Shown here: piece by piece, positions 19,801 to 29,732 of the stretch
How positions within the stretch are numbered: position 1 is the first letter of the stretch
Layout: each line of letters starts with the position of its first letter
Assembly: GCF_014652895.1 (NCBI RefSeq)
Contig: NZ_BMZR01000001.1
Span: forward strand, 310,001-374,000
DNA: 64,000 bases
Source: Psychrobacter glaciei
GTDB lineage: Bacteria > Pseudomonadota > Gammaproteobacteria > Pseudomonadales > Moraxellaceae
Direction: 5' to 3'
The notes under the pieces: model-generated
Seen by the model: only the letters and a program-made list of their open reading frames with translations
The model's database searches: none
What the model was told of the DNA's origin: nothing
Position numbers and translations under genes: made by a program

Positions 19801-21847
19801 CAACTTAGCAAATAGCCCAAGTCAGCTGATTGTCAGCGCTGAAGGTTTAGATGCTGCGGGACAAAGTTTTAAAAGCGTTAATGCGTCTTTTAATGGTACT
19901 GAAAAGTCGCACGTGGTCGATCTAAACGTCGCGAATGAGCAACTTGATATTGCGGCAAGACTCAAAGGTGGCTTTAATCGCGACACACTCAGTTGGTCTG
20001 GGGTGATTGGTAAAGGTCGCGTCAAGTCTAGATATGCCACGTTGAACCAACTACAGCCAGCGCAATTAATCGTCAATTTGCCCAACAATCAGAATGGCAA
20101 TAACCGTGAGCTTAAAGTGCAACTTGCCGCACACTGTTGGCAGGCGGCAGATCAAACTGGCAAGCTGTGTTTGCGTGAAAAATTAATCGCTTCGCCATCT
20201 GGTGGTCAGGTTGACGTAGTGCTACAAAAGCTAGATACCTCGCTATTTTCAGTATTTCTACCTAAAGATATTGATTGGCATGGTCAGATCAATGGTAAAG
20301 CGGTTGTCGGTTGGCAACGCGGTCGTCCACCGACTATTAATACCACTTTATATTCTGACAATGGCAAAATCGGCTTGCTCCAAGATGGTGATAGCGCTCC
20401 TATAAGTTTGTCATATAAGCGTGTATCACTGATTGCCTTGTCAGTACCTGAGGGTCTCAAACTGCGTACAGACATCAATACTGGTCGCGGGGCACGTGGT
20501 TATGCGGAAGTTATTGTCGATCCTTATAAAGATCCTAAACCCATCTCGGGCGCATTGGTGCTTAATGAGCTCAATTTAGCGATTTTCAAACCTTTCTTCC
20601 CCGGTATGCGCGTACTCGAAGGTAATATCACCATGGCGGGTGGTGTGGGTGGCACATTGGATAAACCACAGTTCTATGGCGATGTTAAATTGGCTAATGG
20701 TCGTATCGCGATGCTCGACCTGCCTGTCAATTTAAGAAAAGTTAATGTCGATGCTAAAATTCGTGGCACGCAAGCGACTGTTGATGGAACCTTTAATAGT
20801 GGTACGGGCAGCGGCACGCTAACCGGAACGGTAAACTGGCAGCAAAAACTACAAGCCAAACTGAGTATCGCTGGTGAGCGTCTAGTACTGACCCAGCCAC
20901 CATTGCTATTGGCTGAGATTAATCCTGATATCGATATCATCGTGCGTCCAGGCGACCGTTACGTCAATATTACAGGTGCTATCAGTGTGCCGTCGGCGAC
21001 CATTCGTCCGCCAGAAGCCAGTGAAGACATCATTACGCAAACTGAAGATGTGGTCGTCCTTGATCGTCGTCTTATTGGTAATATCGACGAAGTTTTGGCT
21101 ATCTCAAAACCTTGGTCGATCAATGCCGATATTGGCGTAGATTTAGGGGATGACATTAATTTCCGTGGATTTGGTGCCGTTATTCCTTTGGCAGGTGCTA
21201 TCAATATCACTCAAAACGGCACGGGTATTATGCGCGCCACAGGGGTGGTACAGGTATCACGTCGTACCAATATCAATGCCTTTGGTCAGAGTTTAGAGCT
21301 TAACTATGGTCAGGTACGCTTCAATGGGGATGTCATGAAGCCTAACTTGAGTATTGAGGCCGCCAAAACCATTAGTGGAAAAACAGTTGGCGTGCGCGTT
21401 AAAGGCAGTACTGAGAGCCCAAATATTATTGTCTTTAACAATGCTGGTCTTACTCAGCAGCAAGCAATGAATGCCTTGGTAACGGGTCGTATCGATAATA
21501 AGAGCGCCACACAAATCAGTGAGCAAGGCTTCAAGTCACAAGTGACTAATAATCTAGCCGCTGCTGGCCTGAGCTTTGGGCTCAGTGGTACACGCAACTT
21601 GACCAACCAGATTGGTCAAGCTTTTGGTCTACAAAGCCTGACCGTTGATGCTTCTGGCGGTAGTGAAGACACCAACGTCAATGTCACCGGTTACGTGACC
21701 CCTGACTTATATATTCGCTACGGTGTGGGTGTCTTTAATGCGCAGAATAGCTTATCTGTCCGTTACCAATTGACCCGTCGCATTTACGTCGAGGCAACGT
21801 CAGCGGCAGAGAACGCAGTTGATGTGGTCTATAGTTGGCAGTTTTAG
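16853..21847 (+). CDS. tamB: Translocation and assembly module TamB
   Basis: TamB is an inner-membrane-anchored AsmA/VPS13-like protein that spans the periplasm as a long beta-taco groove and partners TamA. The protein (about 1664 aa; E. coli 1259) has one N-terminal transmembrane helix (FLLKLLVLILIVLAIMFAVF, about residues 30-50) after a charged cytoplasmic stretch. A very long beta-rich region with repeated segments follows (GYFLPNNPAIITGDLKTNG / GYFLKSTPSAITGTIDTDG). The C-terminal DUF490 domain includes RPPEASEDIITQTEDVVVLD, LSIEAAKTISGKTVGVRVKG and the terminal DVVYSWQF. ATG at 16853 is chosen over TTG at 16844, though neither has a strong ribosome site. Pairing with tamA makes the call firm. 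Confidence 0.93.
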   Translation: MLTENTPPNDSSDEDPAQRDARAVRRWYPLSFLLKLLVLILIVLAIMFAVFFYAAGTESGTKFLLEKISAETGIKFKYGRGNLRDGLLVTDIDIEATEDLEVRVDKAYVKIGWRAVFAKEVHLRDADIQRIEIINKKPPTGEAFDYKTLKLPVNLRFDQAKIKTIVYKQVTKDPIIVHDITARDLTWVGSMVTVGRGDLRYADIVKVSALQGEIDLQGDYPLDLSAIAEVSALDKAYIDPLNITATGSLKRTVGKVRSRYNDSDVSGDFVVQALDKDLPLQAKLQWDDILIPYAESQNIRLKSGTATASGVISEIRLRINTELTAKDIPSGHYQGRAVIANSQLRIDRLDAQVPAGNLILQGILDWKDSFDAKVRVTGSNFDIRRVIPDDYADFKAYAPQKLNGRLSLHYQQQNSAGNLEVDADFRQRDGEHINANITQGKTSAKIKQAAPLYIDATWQNLTRRNVPNIGNIDSPSGQADVIVRGSTLSIDANAVINELNAAPKGNYDVRVRKVGNVIDINRLNYDGVVGDLSGTGQIQLASKQRPLTWQIDARTNGLLPKEYRSDLPLERLTGSINASGRLVNITKSGVKGQRHIINLNNTDLQAQLDATQDGRAIGITGGGDAKVDIVGGELSMFDARFDGQVDTADVPKGRLSIDAAGTPRLISIRKLNYKGEAGAVNAKGVIDLRKNIGWTVDGRFDNFNLGYFLPNNPAIITGDLKTNGEWQTASKNNANAKGKLNRFAVNFNGVLDAEQLPAGKLTIDASGDAQLIRIKRFRHVGAAGSIDASGTVDVRKGIAWDIKAVMNRFNLGYFLKSTPSAITGTIDTDGRWSDTQQTINIKQINLTGMLKGQPLSAKGSLAAKMRLPKDLASYFKRLQTQDAQAQYKQVNALIDSLNANNLVLRWGDNYITANGNAKQLQTKINITSLDQLSNKLTGKVTGGATLSQPAGQALPTIYIDLVGERIALPGFILRQGRIRGKIVNLANSPSQLIVSAEGLDAAGQSFKSVNASFNGTEKSHVVDLNVANEQLDIAARLKGGFNRDTLSWSGVIGKGRVKSRYATLNQLQPAQLIVNLPNNQNGNNRELKVQLAAHCWQAADQTGKLCLREKLIASPSGGQVDVVLQKLDTSLFSVFLPKDIDWHGQINGKAVVGWQRGRPPTINTTLYSDNGKIGLLQDGDSAPISLSYKRVSLIALSVPEGLKLRTDINTGRGARGYAEVIVDPYKDPKPISGALVLNELNLAIFKPFFPGMRVLEGNITMAGGVGGTLDKPQFYGDVKLANGRIAMLDLPVNLRKVNVDAKIRGTQATVDGTFNSGTGSGTLTGTVNWQQKLQAKLSIAGERLVLTQPPLLLAEINPDIDIIVRPGDRYVNITGAISVPSATIRPPEASEDIITQTEDVVVLDRRLIGNIDEVLAISKPWSINADIGVDLGDDINFRGFGAVIPLAGAINITQNGTGIMRATGVVQVSRRTNINAFGQSLELNYGQVRFNGDVMKPNLSIEAAKTISGKTVGVRVKGSTESPNIIVFNNAGLTQQQAMNALVTGRIDNKSATQISEQGFKSQVTNNLAAAGLSFGLSGTRNLTNQIGQAFGLQSLTVDASGGSEDTNVNVTGYVTPDLYIRYGVGVFNAQNSLSVRYQLTRRIYVEATSAAENAVDVVYSWQF

Positions 21848-21939
21848 GTAACACTGTCATCCGTTGCTTATTCATCAATGAATTGCAATAGTGGCTCGAT
21901 AGCACTTACCATATTCTACCTAATAAAACGCCATCCAAT

Positions 21940-21969
21940 AAAAAACGCCTTCATCGAAAGGCGTTTTTT
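21940..21969. terminator. Bidirectional terminator between tamB and hemP
   Basis: AAAAAACGCCTT (21940-21951) pairs with AAGGCGTTTTTT (21958-21969) across a 6-nt loop. A/T runs on both sides let it act for tamB (plus) and hemP (minus). Confidence 0.9.
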
Positions 21970-21987
21970 ATTGAGGTTTAATTTTGA

Positions 21988-22152
21988 CTATTTGGTCAAA
22001 ATTAAGCGATTGTTGCGGGTTAAGCGTAAGCGATATTCCTCACCTTCGTGCTCAATACGTACTTCTTTGGTCAAGGCAAACAGATGCTGTGATTGTAAAG
22101 TTGGTAGACGGTTTTCGCGGCAGTTCAAGTAACGAGAGATAACCATGCTCAT
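21988..22152 (-). CDS. hemP: Hemin uptake protein HemP
   Basis: A 54-aa protein ending EVRIEHEGEEYRLRLTRNNR and then LILTK, the hallmark of the HemP family. Members sit with heme-uptake genes and in some species act as regulators of heme-transport expression. The ATG at 22152 is chosen because AGGA lies seven bases upstream; a longer frame to 22227 would run through the Fur box. No heme receptor or transporter gene adjoins it, so it stands as a solitary hemP here. The overlapping Fur-box-like sequence just upstream implies iron repression. Confidence 0.88.
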   Translation of the reverse strand: MSMVISRYLNCRENRLPTLQSQHLFALTKEVRIEHEGEEYRLRLTRNNRLILTK

Positions 22153-22196
22153 AGTAAATTCCTTTTGATAAAACAGTTGAGTAGTCGACATCAGAG

Positions 22197-22231
22197 AGTA
22201 ATAATTATTAACGATAATAATTATCATTTAG
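22197..22231 (-). promoter_or_regulatory. Fur box upstream of hemP
   Basis: GATAATAATTATCATT (22213-22228) closely matches the classic Fur site GATAATGATAATCATTATC. The neighbouring TAATAATTATTA gives a second overlapping half-site. It lies 45-80 bases before the hemP start, where the promoter should be. Fur repression is inferred. Confidence 0.8.
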
Positions 22232-22419
22232 ATTGAGTTTTTTTGCAAGGTAATTGATAAAATAAAATGCAGTTATTATGTAAACTTATATGAATCAGTG
22301 GTGATAAAACCCATCTCAAGTGCATTTTCACCAGTCTTGTCGACCTTTTGATTCCATAGCAGACCACCATTTCAAGTTATTATCAGCAAACAATGAAATA
22401 AGCACTTAAGGACAGTATT

Positions 22420-23502
22420 ATGCCAAACCCCTCAAAAATCCCAGCAACGAGTCATCAAAAAATTGTAAACGTCGCTGTCGCTGTTATCCATTATCAAGCA
22501 CAGTATTTGCTTGGGTTCCGCGATGCGGCTCAACATCAGGGTAATCGTCATGAGTTTGTAGGTGGCAAGATTGATGCGAATGAAACCGCAAAACAGGCAT
22601 TAATACGCGAAGTCGCTGAAGAAACTGGGATCGATATCCACGACAATACTGTCGTCAAACTTGGACGACTGCATCATGATTACGGGGATAAGCAAGTAAG
22701 CTTGCAGGTCTATAATATTGAGCTGACAGCGCTACAGTACGAACAGCATCGCCATCTTCGCTATGGCTTAGAAGGGCAGGCGCTAAAATGGGTCAATAAA
22801 TCTGCGCTATTGGCGGGAGAGTATCACTTGCCTGCTGCCAATAAAACGATTCTTGAATGGTTGCGACTACCAACTCAGATAGCGATTACTTATCCTTTGG
22901 CACACTTTAGTGATCGGCCCAATCCAGCAGCAGAATGGTTGACTTACCATGAGGAAAAGGTAGCGCCTCATGCTTGGTTATACATTCGAGTTAAGGAGTC
23001 AGGTGTAGATAATTGCGCCAAGCAATTGATGACTTTGCGTCCAGATATTCAGGTGATTCTGCCTTTTGATCATCACATGCAATCTGTGCAAGCGGATTAT
23101 CAAATCGTTGCTCATCAAGTCGTTGTTCATCAACTCTCTCAGGCTGCGCTCATGACATGGTTTAATAATGGGGAGCACATTTCTGTAGGTGAGCAGACGT
23201 TATTTAACGATCGACCATTGATAGTCAGTTGTCATGATGCGGCTAGTATTTATGCTGCCAATAAGCTTTCTAGTGCTCGTTTACAGCAGCAGCTACCACC
23301 AGTTATCGGTATTTTTCTGTCACCGTTATTAGCGACCCAAACTCACCCTGATACTGCACCATTAGGCTGGTCAGATTGGTCAACTCTGGCACAGCTGGCA
23401 GATATGCCTGTCATCGGCTTGGGTGGCTTGTCACCTGCCATGATTGAGCGAGTCGCTCAGTACGGTGGTATCAGCGTGGCAGGTATTCGTCAGTTTATTT
23501 AG
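22420..23502 (+). CDS. Nudix hydrolase (MutT-like) fused to a ThiE/TenI-like domain
   Basis: The N-terminal half (about 10-140) is a MutT-like Nudix domain with a complete Nudix box, GGKIDANETAKQALIREV followed by AEETGID (G-x5-E-x7-RE-V-x-EE-x-G). MutT cleans the nucleotide pool by hydrolysing 8-oxo-dGTP. The C-terminal half (about 165-360) resembles a thiamine-phosphate-synthase barrel and ends in VIGLGGLSPAMIERVAQYGG and ISVAGIRQF, the phosphate-loop end of that fold. This two-domain Nudix plus ThiE-like arrangement is known in gammaproteobacteria, and its second half has no settled function. AAGGAC precedes the ATG. It is transcribed alone. Confidence 0.85.
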   Translation: MPNPSKIPATSHQKIVNVAVAVIHYQAQYLLGFRDAAQHQGNRHEFVGGKIDANETAKQALIREVAEETGIDIHDNTVVKLGRLHHDYGDKQVSLQVYNIELTALQYEQHRHLRYGLEGQALKWVNKSALLAGEYHLPAANKTILEWLRLPTQIAITYPLAHFSDRPNPAAEWLTYHEEKVAPHAWLYIRVKESGVDNCAKQLMTLRPDIQVILPFDHHMQSVQADYQIVAHQVVVHQLSQAALMTWFNNGEHISVGEQTLFNDRPLIVSCHDAASIYAANKLSSARLQQQLPPVIGIFLSPLLATQTHPDTAPLGWSDWSTLAQLADMPVIGLGGLSPAMIERVAQYGGISVAGIRQFI

Positions 23503-23946
23503 CGATTTTTTTAGGTCGTATCTTTATTTTTCTCGGGTATTTGTCATAAAAGGTTCATTCAAGTAATGGATCTTCTCTATATTTATCCAGCCAGTAACTC
23601 TGTGTTTATTCTTTAGCACAAACATAGAATTACTTACAAACCGTTGCGTTTTCCTACATTGCAACACTGTTTTAATCGTAGTGCTGCCATTAAGATGAGC
23701 TATCAAATTAGAAAGTGTCCATTAGAAAGTACCCACGCTTAGAAAGTGCCCACGCTACTTTTTATAAATGACGATTTTAGTGTTTATAAGCCAACAATTG
23801 GGTCAAGCTATCTTCACTACTTCTAATAACATTTAATTTTACTCGTATTATTTTTCACATTAGCAGTGTGTTTGAGCAAGAAATTAAATGGTAATCATTT
23901 GATAATTGATCAATTTTAACTATCACCACTAATTAATGGTACCTCT
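23503..23946. other. Intergenic region before the lipocalin gene
   Basis: 444 bp, AT-rich. It contains the short tandem repeat at 23708-23755. GGTAATCATTTGATAATTGA near 23889 has some resemblance to a degenerate Fur-type site but is not convincing. A 60-codon minus-strand frame (23524-23706) lacks a ribosome site and is rejected. Confidence 0.5.
23708..23755. repeat. Short tandem repeat, three units
   Basis: Three adjacent units begin TTAGAAAGT: 23708-23721 (14 bp), 23722-23738 and 23739-23755 (17 bp each; TTAGAAAGTACCCACGC and TTAGAAAGTGCCCACGC). The last two differ at one base. Function unknown. Confidence 0.75.
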
Positions 23947-25176
23947 ATGAAAACCAATAAGTTACCTCAGTCAGCATGGTCTGATTCACAGGCAGCCGGT
24001 TCTCAAGCGCAGCAACTCAGCCAATCAAAGGCTCGTTATCCTCATGATAGTGGGCAACATGCCAATAGTGCTAGCAACGATGCTAGCTATGACAGTTATG
24101 ACGATGAACGTTCAGACCATTTGGCAAGAGATACGTCTCTGCAAGACAGCTATTTTGGATACAAGAGTATCGACAAAAGCCTTACACAGTCAAAAGAGTT
24201 TGCTATGATTGAAAACGGCAGTACCGGCAGTAACGATCCAAAAAACAGTGATCCAGAAGATTCTGACACAGCCAATGGCTACAAAAAAGTCAGTGGCTCT
24301 CAAAAAATCAGCGGCTATAAAAAAACCAGTGGCTATAAAAAAGTGCAGAAGAAACAAGCACAAAAAATCAGTGAATTAGACGCATTTAAGTCAGAAGATT
24401 ACGCTGATACTTCAAAAGAAAAACCCCAAAAAACCGATGATTTATCATTGACTACTACTTCATACAAAAAAATACCGGAGCGCATATTCATGAACGGGCT
24501 TATCAAGCATACCGGCATTGCCTTAGCGATTATTATACCGTTGGCAGCGTTTTCGGCATATGCCGCACCGTTGCCGGCTACAATGTCTGCCAATAAAACC
24601 TCTGCTACGGCGACGACTGATAAAGCGACAACAGAGACATTGTCGGTGAAGCCTAGCAGTATCATGCATAGTTCTGCCAATGTACCGACGACCGTCGATA
24701 GTGTGGATCTCAAACAATATGCAGGTACGTGGTATGAGATAGGTCGATTGCCGATGTATTTTCAGCGCAATTGTGCCAGTGATGTCACTGCTAATTACAC
24801 CGAAAAAACAGATGGCTCAGGAATTATAGTCACTAATAAGTGTCAGGCTGAAGATGGTTCAGGCATTGTAGCTGAGGGGTTGGCAAAACCTGCTGACGAT
24901 ACGGGTAGCAAATTGAAAGTCACGTTCTTGCCCTCATGGATTCGCTGGCTGCCAGTTGGTCGCGCTGATTATTGGGTGTTGGCACGGGATCCGGATTACA
25001 AGACAGCTTTGGTCGGTACACCCGATAAAGGTAGTCTATGGTTGTTGGCACGGTCGCCCAATATCAGTCAGGAAACTTACGCAAAGTATCGCCAAATTGC
25101 CCAACAACAAGGGTATGATTTAAAAGAATTTAAACTGACAGCGCACAGTAATCAAACGGTTACTCTGGTGCCATAA
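23947..25176 (+). CDS. Lipocalin family protein (Blc-like) with an unusual N-terminal extension
   Basis: The C-terminal 165 residues form a bacterial lipocalin: DLKQYAGTWYEIGRLPMYFQ carries the GxW signature, then VTANYTEKTDGSG, KVTFLPSWIRWLPVGRADYW and YKTALVGTPDKGSLWLLARS. Such proteins bind lipids at the envelope. The open frame also encodes 181 upstream residues, charged and low-complexity, with GYKK repeats (about 114-140). An internal ATG at 24490 starts a good signal peptide (MNGLIKHTGIALAIIIPLAA to SAYA-AP) with GGAG nine bases upstream. The mature gene may therefore begin at 24490, and the upstream frame may be a separate or non-translated stretch. No lipobox Cys is seen. Confidence 0.75.
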   Translation: MKTNKLPQSAWSDSQAAGSQAQQLSQSKARYPHDSGQHANSASNDASYDSYDDERSDHLARDTSLQDSYFGYKSIDKSLTQSKEFAMIENGSTGSNDPKNSDPEDSDTANGYKKVSGSQKISGYKKTSGYKKVQKKQAQKISELDAFKSEDYADTSKEKPQKTDDLSLTTTSYKKIPERIFMNGLIKHTGIALAIIIPLAAFSAYAAPLPATMSANKTSATATTDKATTETLSVKPSSIMHSSANVPTTVDSVDLKQYAGTWYEIGRLPMYFQRNCASDVTANYTEKTDGSGIIVTNKCQAEDGSGIVAEGLAKPADDTGSKLKVTFLPSWIRWLPVGRADYWVLARDPDYKTALVGTPDKGSLWLLARSPNISQETYAKYRQIAQQQGYDLKEFKLTAHSNQTVTLVP

Positions 25177-25201
25177 CCGTCTAAAATATTTGTGTTTATC
25201 A

Positions 25202-25232
25202 AAAGGTAGCGTAATAAGCTGCCTTTGTTTTT
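25202..25232 (+). terminator. Terminator of the lipocalin gene
   Basis: AAAGGTAGC (25202-25210) pairs with GCTGCCTTT (25218-25226), nine pairs with one G-U, followed by a T-rich run. Confidence 0.75.
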
Positions 25233-25460
25233 ATAATCTATTAAATATACCCTCAAAACGCGTTATAAGTGCTTGCTGATCGGTTAGCACTGGCAAAATA
25301 GAGCGTTTTAAGCTAAAATCTAGGCGACCTAAACACTCTGATGAAAATGATTGACATGAATGTTATTCTGTCATTTTATTTGAGTAGCTACTTAGACTAA
25401 ATTTAATCTATCTGTTTGATACTTTTTCATAATACTTTACTGATCATAAGGATGTTTCTC

Positions 25461-26894
25461 GTGAGCAATGCTGATACCTTACGCCAACTACATCAAGAGC
25501 ACTTGAGCAATTACAACAACCAAGAGCAACAAGCGATCGAGCTTATGGGGCTATTGAATAAGCTCTATAATGAGCAAGATGTACAAGTAACATTGTTCGG
25601 CGAAACGCTAGGTACTACCTCAGTTGGTCAGATATTAGCACTACACCAAAAAGTAGCACTGCGCGACCATGGTGCTAAGTCTATTGATATCGCTGACACG
25701 TTAGCAATGGTAAAAGTCATCGCAGAGAGCAAAGACATTCAAGCTGCTCGTATTGATGTTGGTCAATTGATTGCTAATGACACTGACGTACAAGCTGCAC
25801 TAAAATCTGTCAATAATGCAGGTGCCGTCAATGGCGCGACGGATGTTGTATTGTATGGTTTTGGCCGTATTGGTCGTATTTTGACCCGTTTGTTACTGTC
25901 ACAAGCGTCAAGCGCAAAAGGTTTGCAACTAAAAGCCATCGTTGTACGTCCAGCTGCTGCTGGTGATTTGGCTAAGCGTATTTCATTGCTTGAGCGTGAC
26001 TCGATTCATGGTAGATTTTTGGGTGGCATTAGTATCGATGATGACAATAACGGCATGGTTATCAACGGTCGTTTTGTGCAAGTGATTTATGCTAAAGACC
26101 CTAGTGAAATCGATTACAATGCTTATGGTATCGACAACGCTTTGGTCATCGATAATACAGGTATCTGGAAAGATGAAGCAGGCCTTGGCAAGCATCTACA
26201 ATCTACTGGTGTGAAAAAAGTTCTGTTAACTGCACCTGCTGGTGGTGATATTAAAAACGTCGTTTATGGTGTGAATAATAATACTATTGGCGACGATACG
26301 ATCGTGAGTGCTGCTAGCTGTACGACCAATGCTATTACCCCAACGCTTAATGTATTGAACGATGAGTATGGCATCGAAAACGGTCACGTAGAGACCATCC
26401 ATTCATTCACCAATGATCAAAACTTAGTCGATAATTATCACAAAGCAGATCGCCGTGGTCGCAGTGCAGTTATGAACATGGTGATTACCAGCACTGGCGC
26501 AGCAAAAGCAGTTGGCAAAGCATTGCCAGAACTAAGTGGTAAATTAACGGGTAATGCTATCCGTGTACCAACGCCGAATGTCAGTTTAGCTATTTTGAAT
26601 CTGAACCTTAAAACAGCACCAAAAAGCGCTGATGCGTTAAATGAATTTTTGCGCAAGATGGCTAACAGCAGCACTTGGCAGTCGCAAATTGCTTATACTG
26701 ACTCTACAGAAGCTGTATCAACGGATTTTGTTGGCACGACTCATGTAGGTATCATCGATGCTCAAGCAACTATTTTGACGGATAATCATGCCATTGTTTA
26801 CATTTGGTATGACAATGAAGTCGGCTATAGTACGCAAGTATTGCGTTTGGCGACGCAAATGGCTGGAATCAGCTACACTCAGATTCCAGCATAA
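25461..26894 (+). CDS. gap: Glyceraldehyde-3-phosphate dehydrogenase, long N-terminally extended form
   Basis: Oxidises glyceraldehyde-3-phosphate to 1,3-bisphosphoglycerate with NAD(P). The catalytic Cys lies in AASCTTNAITP (about residue 285), the nucleotide-binding start is VVLYGFGRIGRILTRLLL (about 130), and later motifs are TGAAKAVGKALPELSGKLTG and YDNEVGYSTQVL. The 478-aa length exceeds GapA (about 331 aa) because of a helical, acidic N-terminal domain of about 125 residues. A GTG start at 25461 is chosen because AAGGA lies eight bases upstream; the frame continues to TTG at 25416. It may serve gluconeogenesis, which is inferred only from the extended subtype. Confidence 0.9.
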   Translation: MSNADTLRQLHQEHLSNYNNQEQQAIELMGLLNKLYNEQDVQVTLFGETLGTTSVGQILALHQKVALRDHGAKSIDIADTLAMVKVIAESKDIQAARIDVGQLIANDTDVQAALKSVNNAGAVNGATDVVLYGFGRIGRILTRLLLSQASSAKGLQLKAIVVRPAAAGDLAKRISLLERDSIHGRFLGGISIDDDNNGMVINGRFVQVIYAKDPSEIDYNAYGIDNALVIDNTGIWKDEAGLGKHLQSTGVKKVLLTAPAGGDIKNVVYGVNNNTIGDDTIVSAASCTTNAITPTLNVLNDEYGIENGHVETIHSFTNDQNLVDNYHKADRRGRSAVMNMVITSTGAAKAVGKALPELSGKLTGNAIRVPTPNVSLAILNLNLKTAPKSADALNEFLRKMANSSTWQSQIAYTDSTEAVSTDFVGTTHVGIIDAQATILTDNHAIVYIWYDNEVGYSTQVLRLATQMAGISYTQIPA

Positions 26895-26990
26895 AAAGTC
26901 TAAGGTGATATCATTTATGCGGTAGTACCTTGCAATCCGTATAGATTCGTCGGTTTTTAGATGCGCTAGTTTTTAGATGCAGTACTTAAG

Positions 26991-27019
26991 CACCCGATAG
27001 TCCGATTGGTTATCGGGTG
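26991..27019 (+). terminator. Possible terminator after gap
   Basis: CACCCGATA (26991-26999) pairs with TATCGGGTG (27011-27019), loop 11 nt. The following T-run is weak (TTATTGTC). It lies in a 298-bp gap that also carries two direct copies of GTTTTTAGATGC near 26952 and 26969. Confidence 0.55.
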
Positions 27020-27177
27020 TTATTGTCATAATGACTACCAAGGGCGGCTTCACACACGGGTCGCAAATATTTTTTAAATTAGTTTTTAAAATTATTGGTT
27101 TTTATAACCACACAAACACATAGCTATACCCTAAAATACAGTCGCTGACTGTAACCAGTTGATAAACTGGATGGTAA

Positions 27178-28404
<1,227 letters not shown>

Positions 28405-28472
28405 GTTATTTCGTTTGAGCTGATTTTTAAATTAACCCCCGTAATTAATCCATAAAAGAAACAGGAGTTTAT

Positions 28473-29645
28473 ATGGCAGGTGACATAGAAAACACGACCG
28501 AAGAGGCAAGGTTTATTAAGCAAACTCGCAACTTTGATATTCAGCGCGTTATTGTCAAGATTGGTTCATCGTTATTAACCAATAACGGTCGAGGGCTAGA
28601 TCGTACTGCCATATATGAGTGGGCAAAACAGATTGCTAAGCTGCACAAAAAAGGTGTGGAGGTGCTACTGGTATCGTCAGGTGCCGTTGCTGAAGGTGTG
28701 GTACGTATGAACCTTGAGGAGCGCCCTAAGAAACTAGCTGCACTACAGGCCTGCGCTTCTATTGGCCAAATGGGTCTGATTGAGACGTGGTGGTCAGCAT
28801 TGATCCAACATGGTATTCAAAGCTCACAGTTACTACTGACTCATGATGATTTGTCCAACCGTAGCCGTTACCTTAATACGACGGGTGCGCTGACGCAATT
28901 ACTAGAATGGCGCGTACTACCTGTCATTAATGAAAACGATACCATCACTATTGATGAGATCAAATTTGGTGATAATGACACGTTAGGTGCAATGGCAGCA
29001 GCGATGGTCAATGCTGACTTGTATATTATCCTAACCGATCAAGACGGTGTGTTTACTGATAACCCACGTGACAACCCTGATGCCAAAATGATTCGTCAAG
29101 AGCGGGCGATGGCTGATTACTTGTTTGATATCGCAGGGGATGGTGGCAAGCTCGGACGCGGTGGTATGTTGACCAAAATCCGTGCTGGTCGTCTTGCAGC
29201 GATGGGTGGGTGTCCAACCGTTATCGTGAGCGGTGCTATTGATGATGTTATCACTCGTGTCGTTTCAGGTGAGGCAGTGGGTACATTACTGACTACCAAC
29301 GAAGAAGACAAAATCATTGCTCGCAAACAATGGCTTGCAGCGCATCTGCGCATGTCAGGTAGCTTGATTGTCGATGCTGGTGCAGCTAGAGCGCTGACTG
29401 AACACAATAGAAGCTTGCTGCCAGTTGGGGTCGTAGAAGTGCGCGGCGGTTTTGACGAAGGCGATGTGGTAGAGATTATTGATCAAGATACAAACGAACG
29501 TATAGCCGTCGGGCAAGTGAATTTTTCATCGCATGATGCGCGACGTGTGGCTCGTGAGCGTACCGAAAGCTTTGATAAAATTTTCGGTAGTAATGAAGAG
29601 CGCGTTGTCATGGTACATCGTGACAACTTAGCATTGACGGTATAG
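28473..29645 (+). CDS. proB: Glutamate 5-kinase
   Basis: First enzyme of proline synthesis: phosphorylates glutamate to glutamyl-5-phosphate. The 390-aa protein has the amino-acid-kinase domain (VIVKIGSSLLTNNGRGLD, LLVSSGAVAEGVVRM, LPVINENDTITIDEIKFGDN, IILTDQDGVFTDNPRDNP, LGRGGMLTKIRAGRLA) and a C-terminal PUA domain from about residue 295. AGGAG five bases before the ATG fixes the start. It probably shares a transcript with obg. proA is not in the window. Confidence 0.95.
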   Translation: MAGDIENTTEEARFIKQTRNFDIQRVIVKIGSSLLTNNGRGLDRTAIYEWAKQIAKLHKKGVEVLLVSSGAVAEGVVRMNLEERPKKLAALQACASIGQMGLIETWWSALIQHGIQSSQLLLTHDDLSNRSRYLNTTGALTQLLEWRVLPVINENDTITIDEIKFGDNDTLGAMAAAMVNADLYIILTDQDGVFTDNPRDNPDAKMIRQERAMADYLFDIAGDGGKLGRGGMLTKIRAGRLAAMGGCPTVIVSGAIDDVITRVVSGEAVGTLLTTNEEDKIIARKQWLAAHLRMSGSLIVDAGAARALTEHNRSLLPVGVVEVRGGFDEGDVVEIIDQDTNERIAVGQVNFSSHDARRVARERTESFDKIFGSNEERVVMVHRDNLALTV

Positions 29646-29732
29646 TCAATCCTATATAAATTGGATACGGTGTCAGCCTTGCTTAGTCTACTATTTATAG
29701 CACTTTTTATAGCACTTTCGCTCCACTTTCTT

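Noticed and set aside
23524-23706. 60-codon minus frame after the Nudix gene
   Set aside because: No ribosome site or known motif; ends near the short repeats.
23880-23905. Possible Fur site before the lipocalin gene
   Set aside because: Only a loose match (GGTAATCATTTGATAAT), much weaker than the hemP site.
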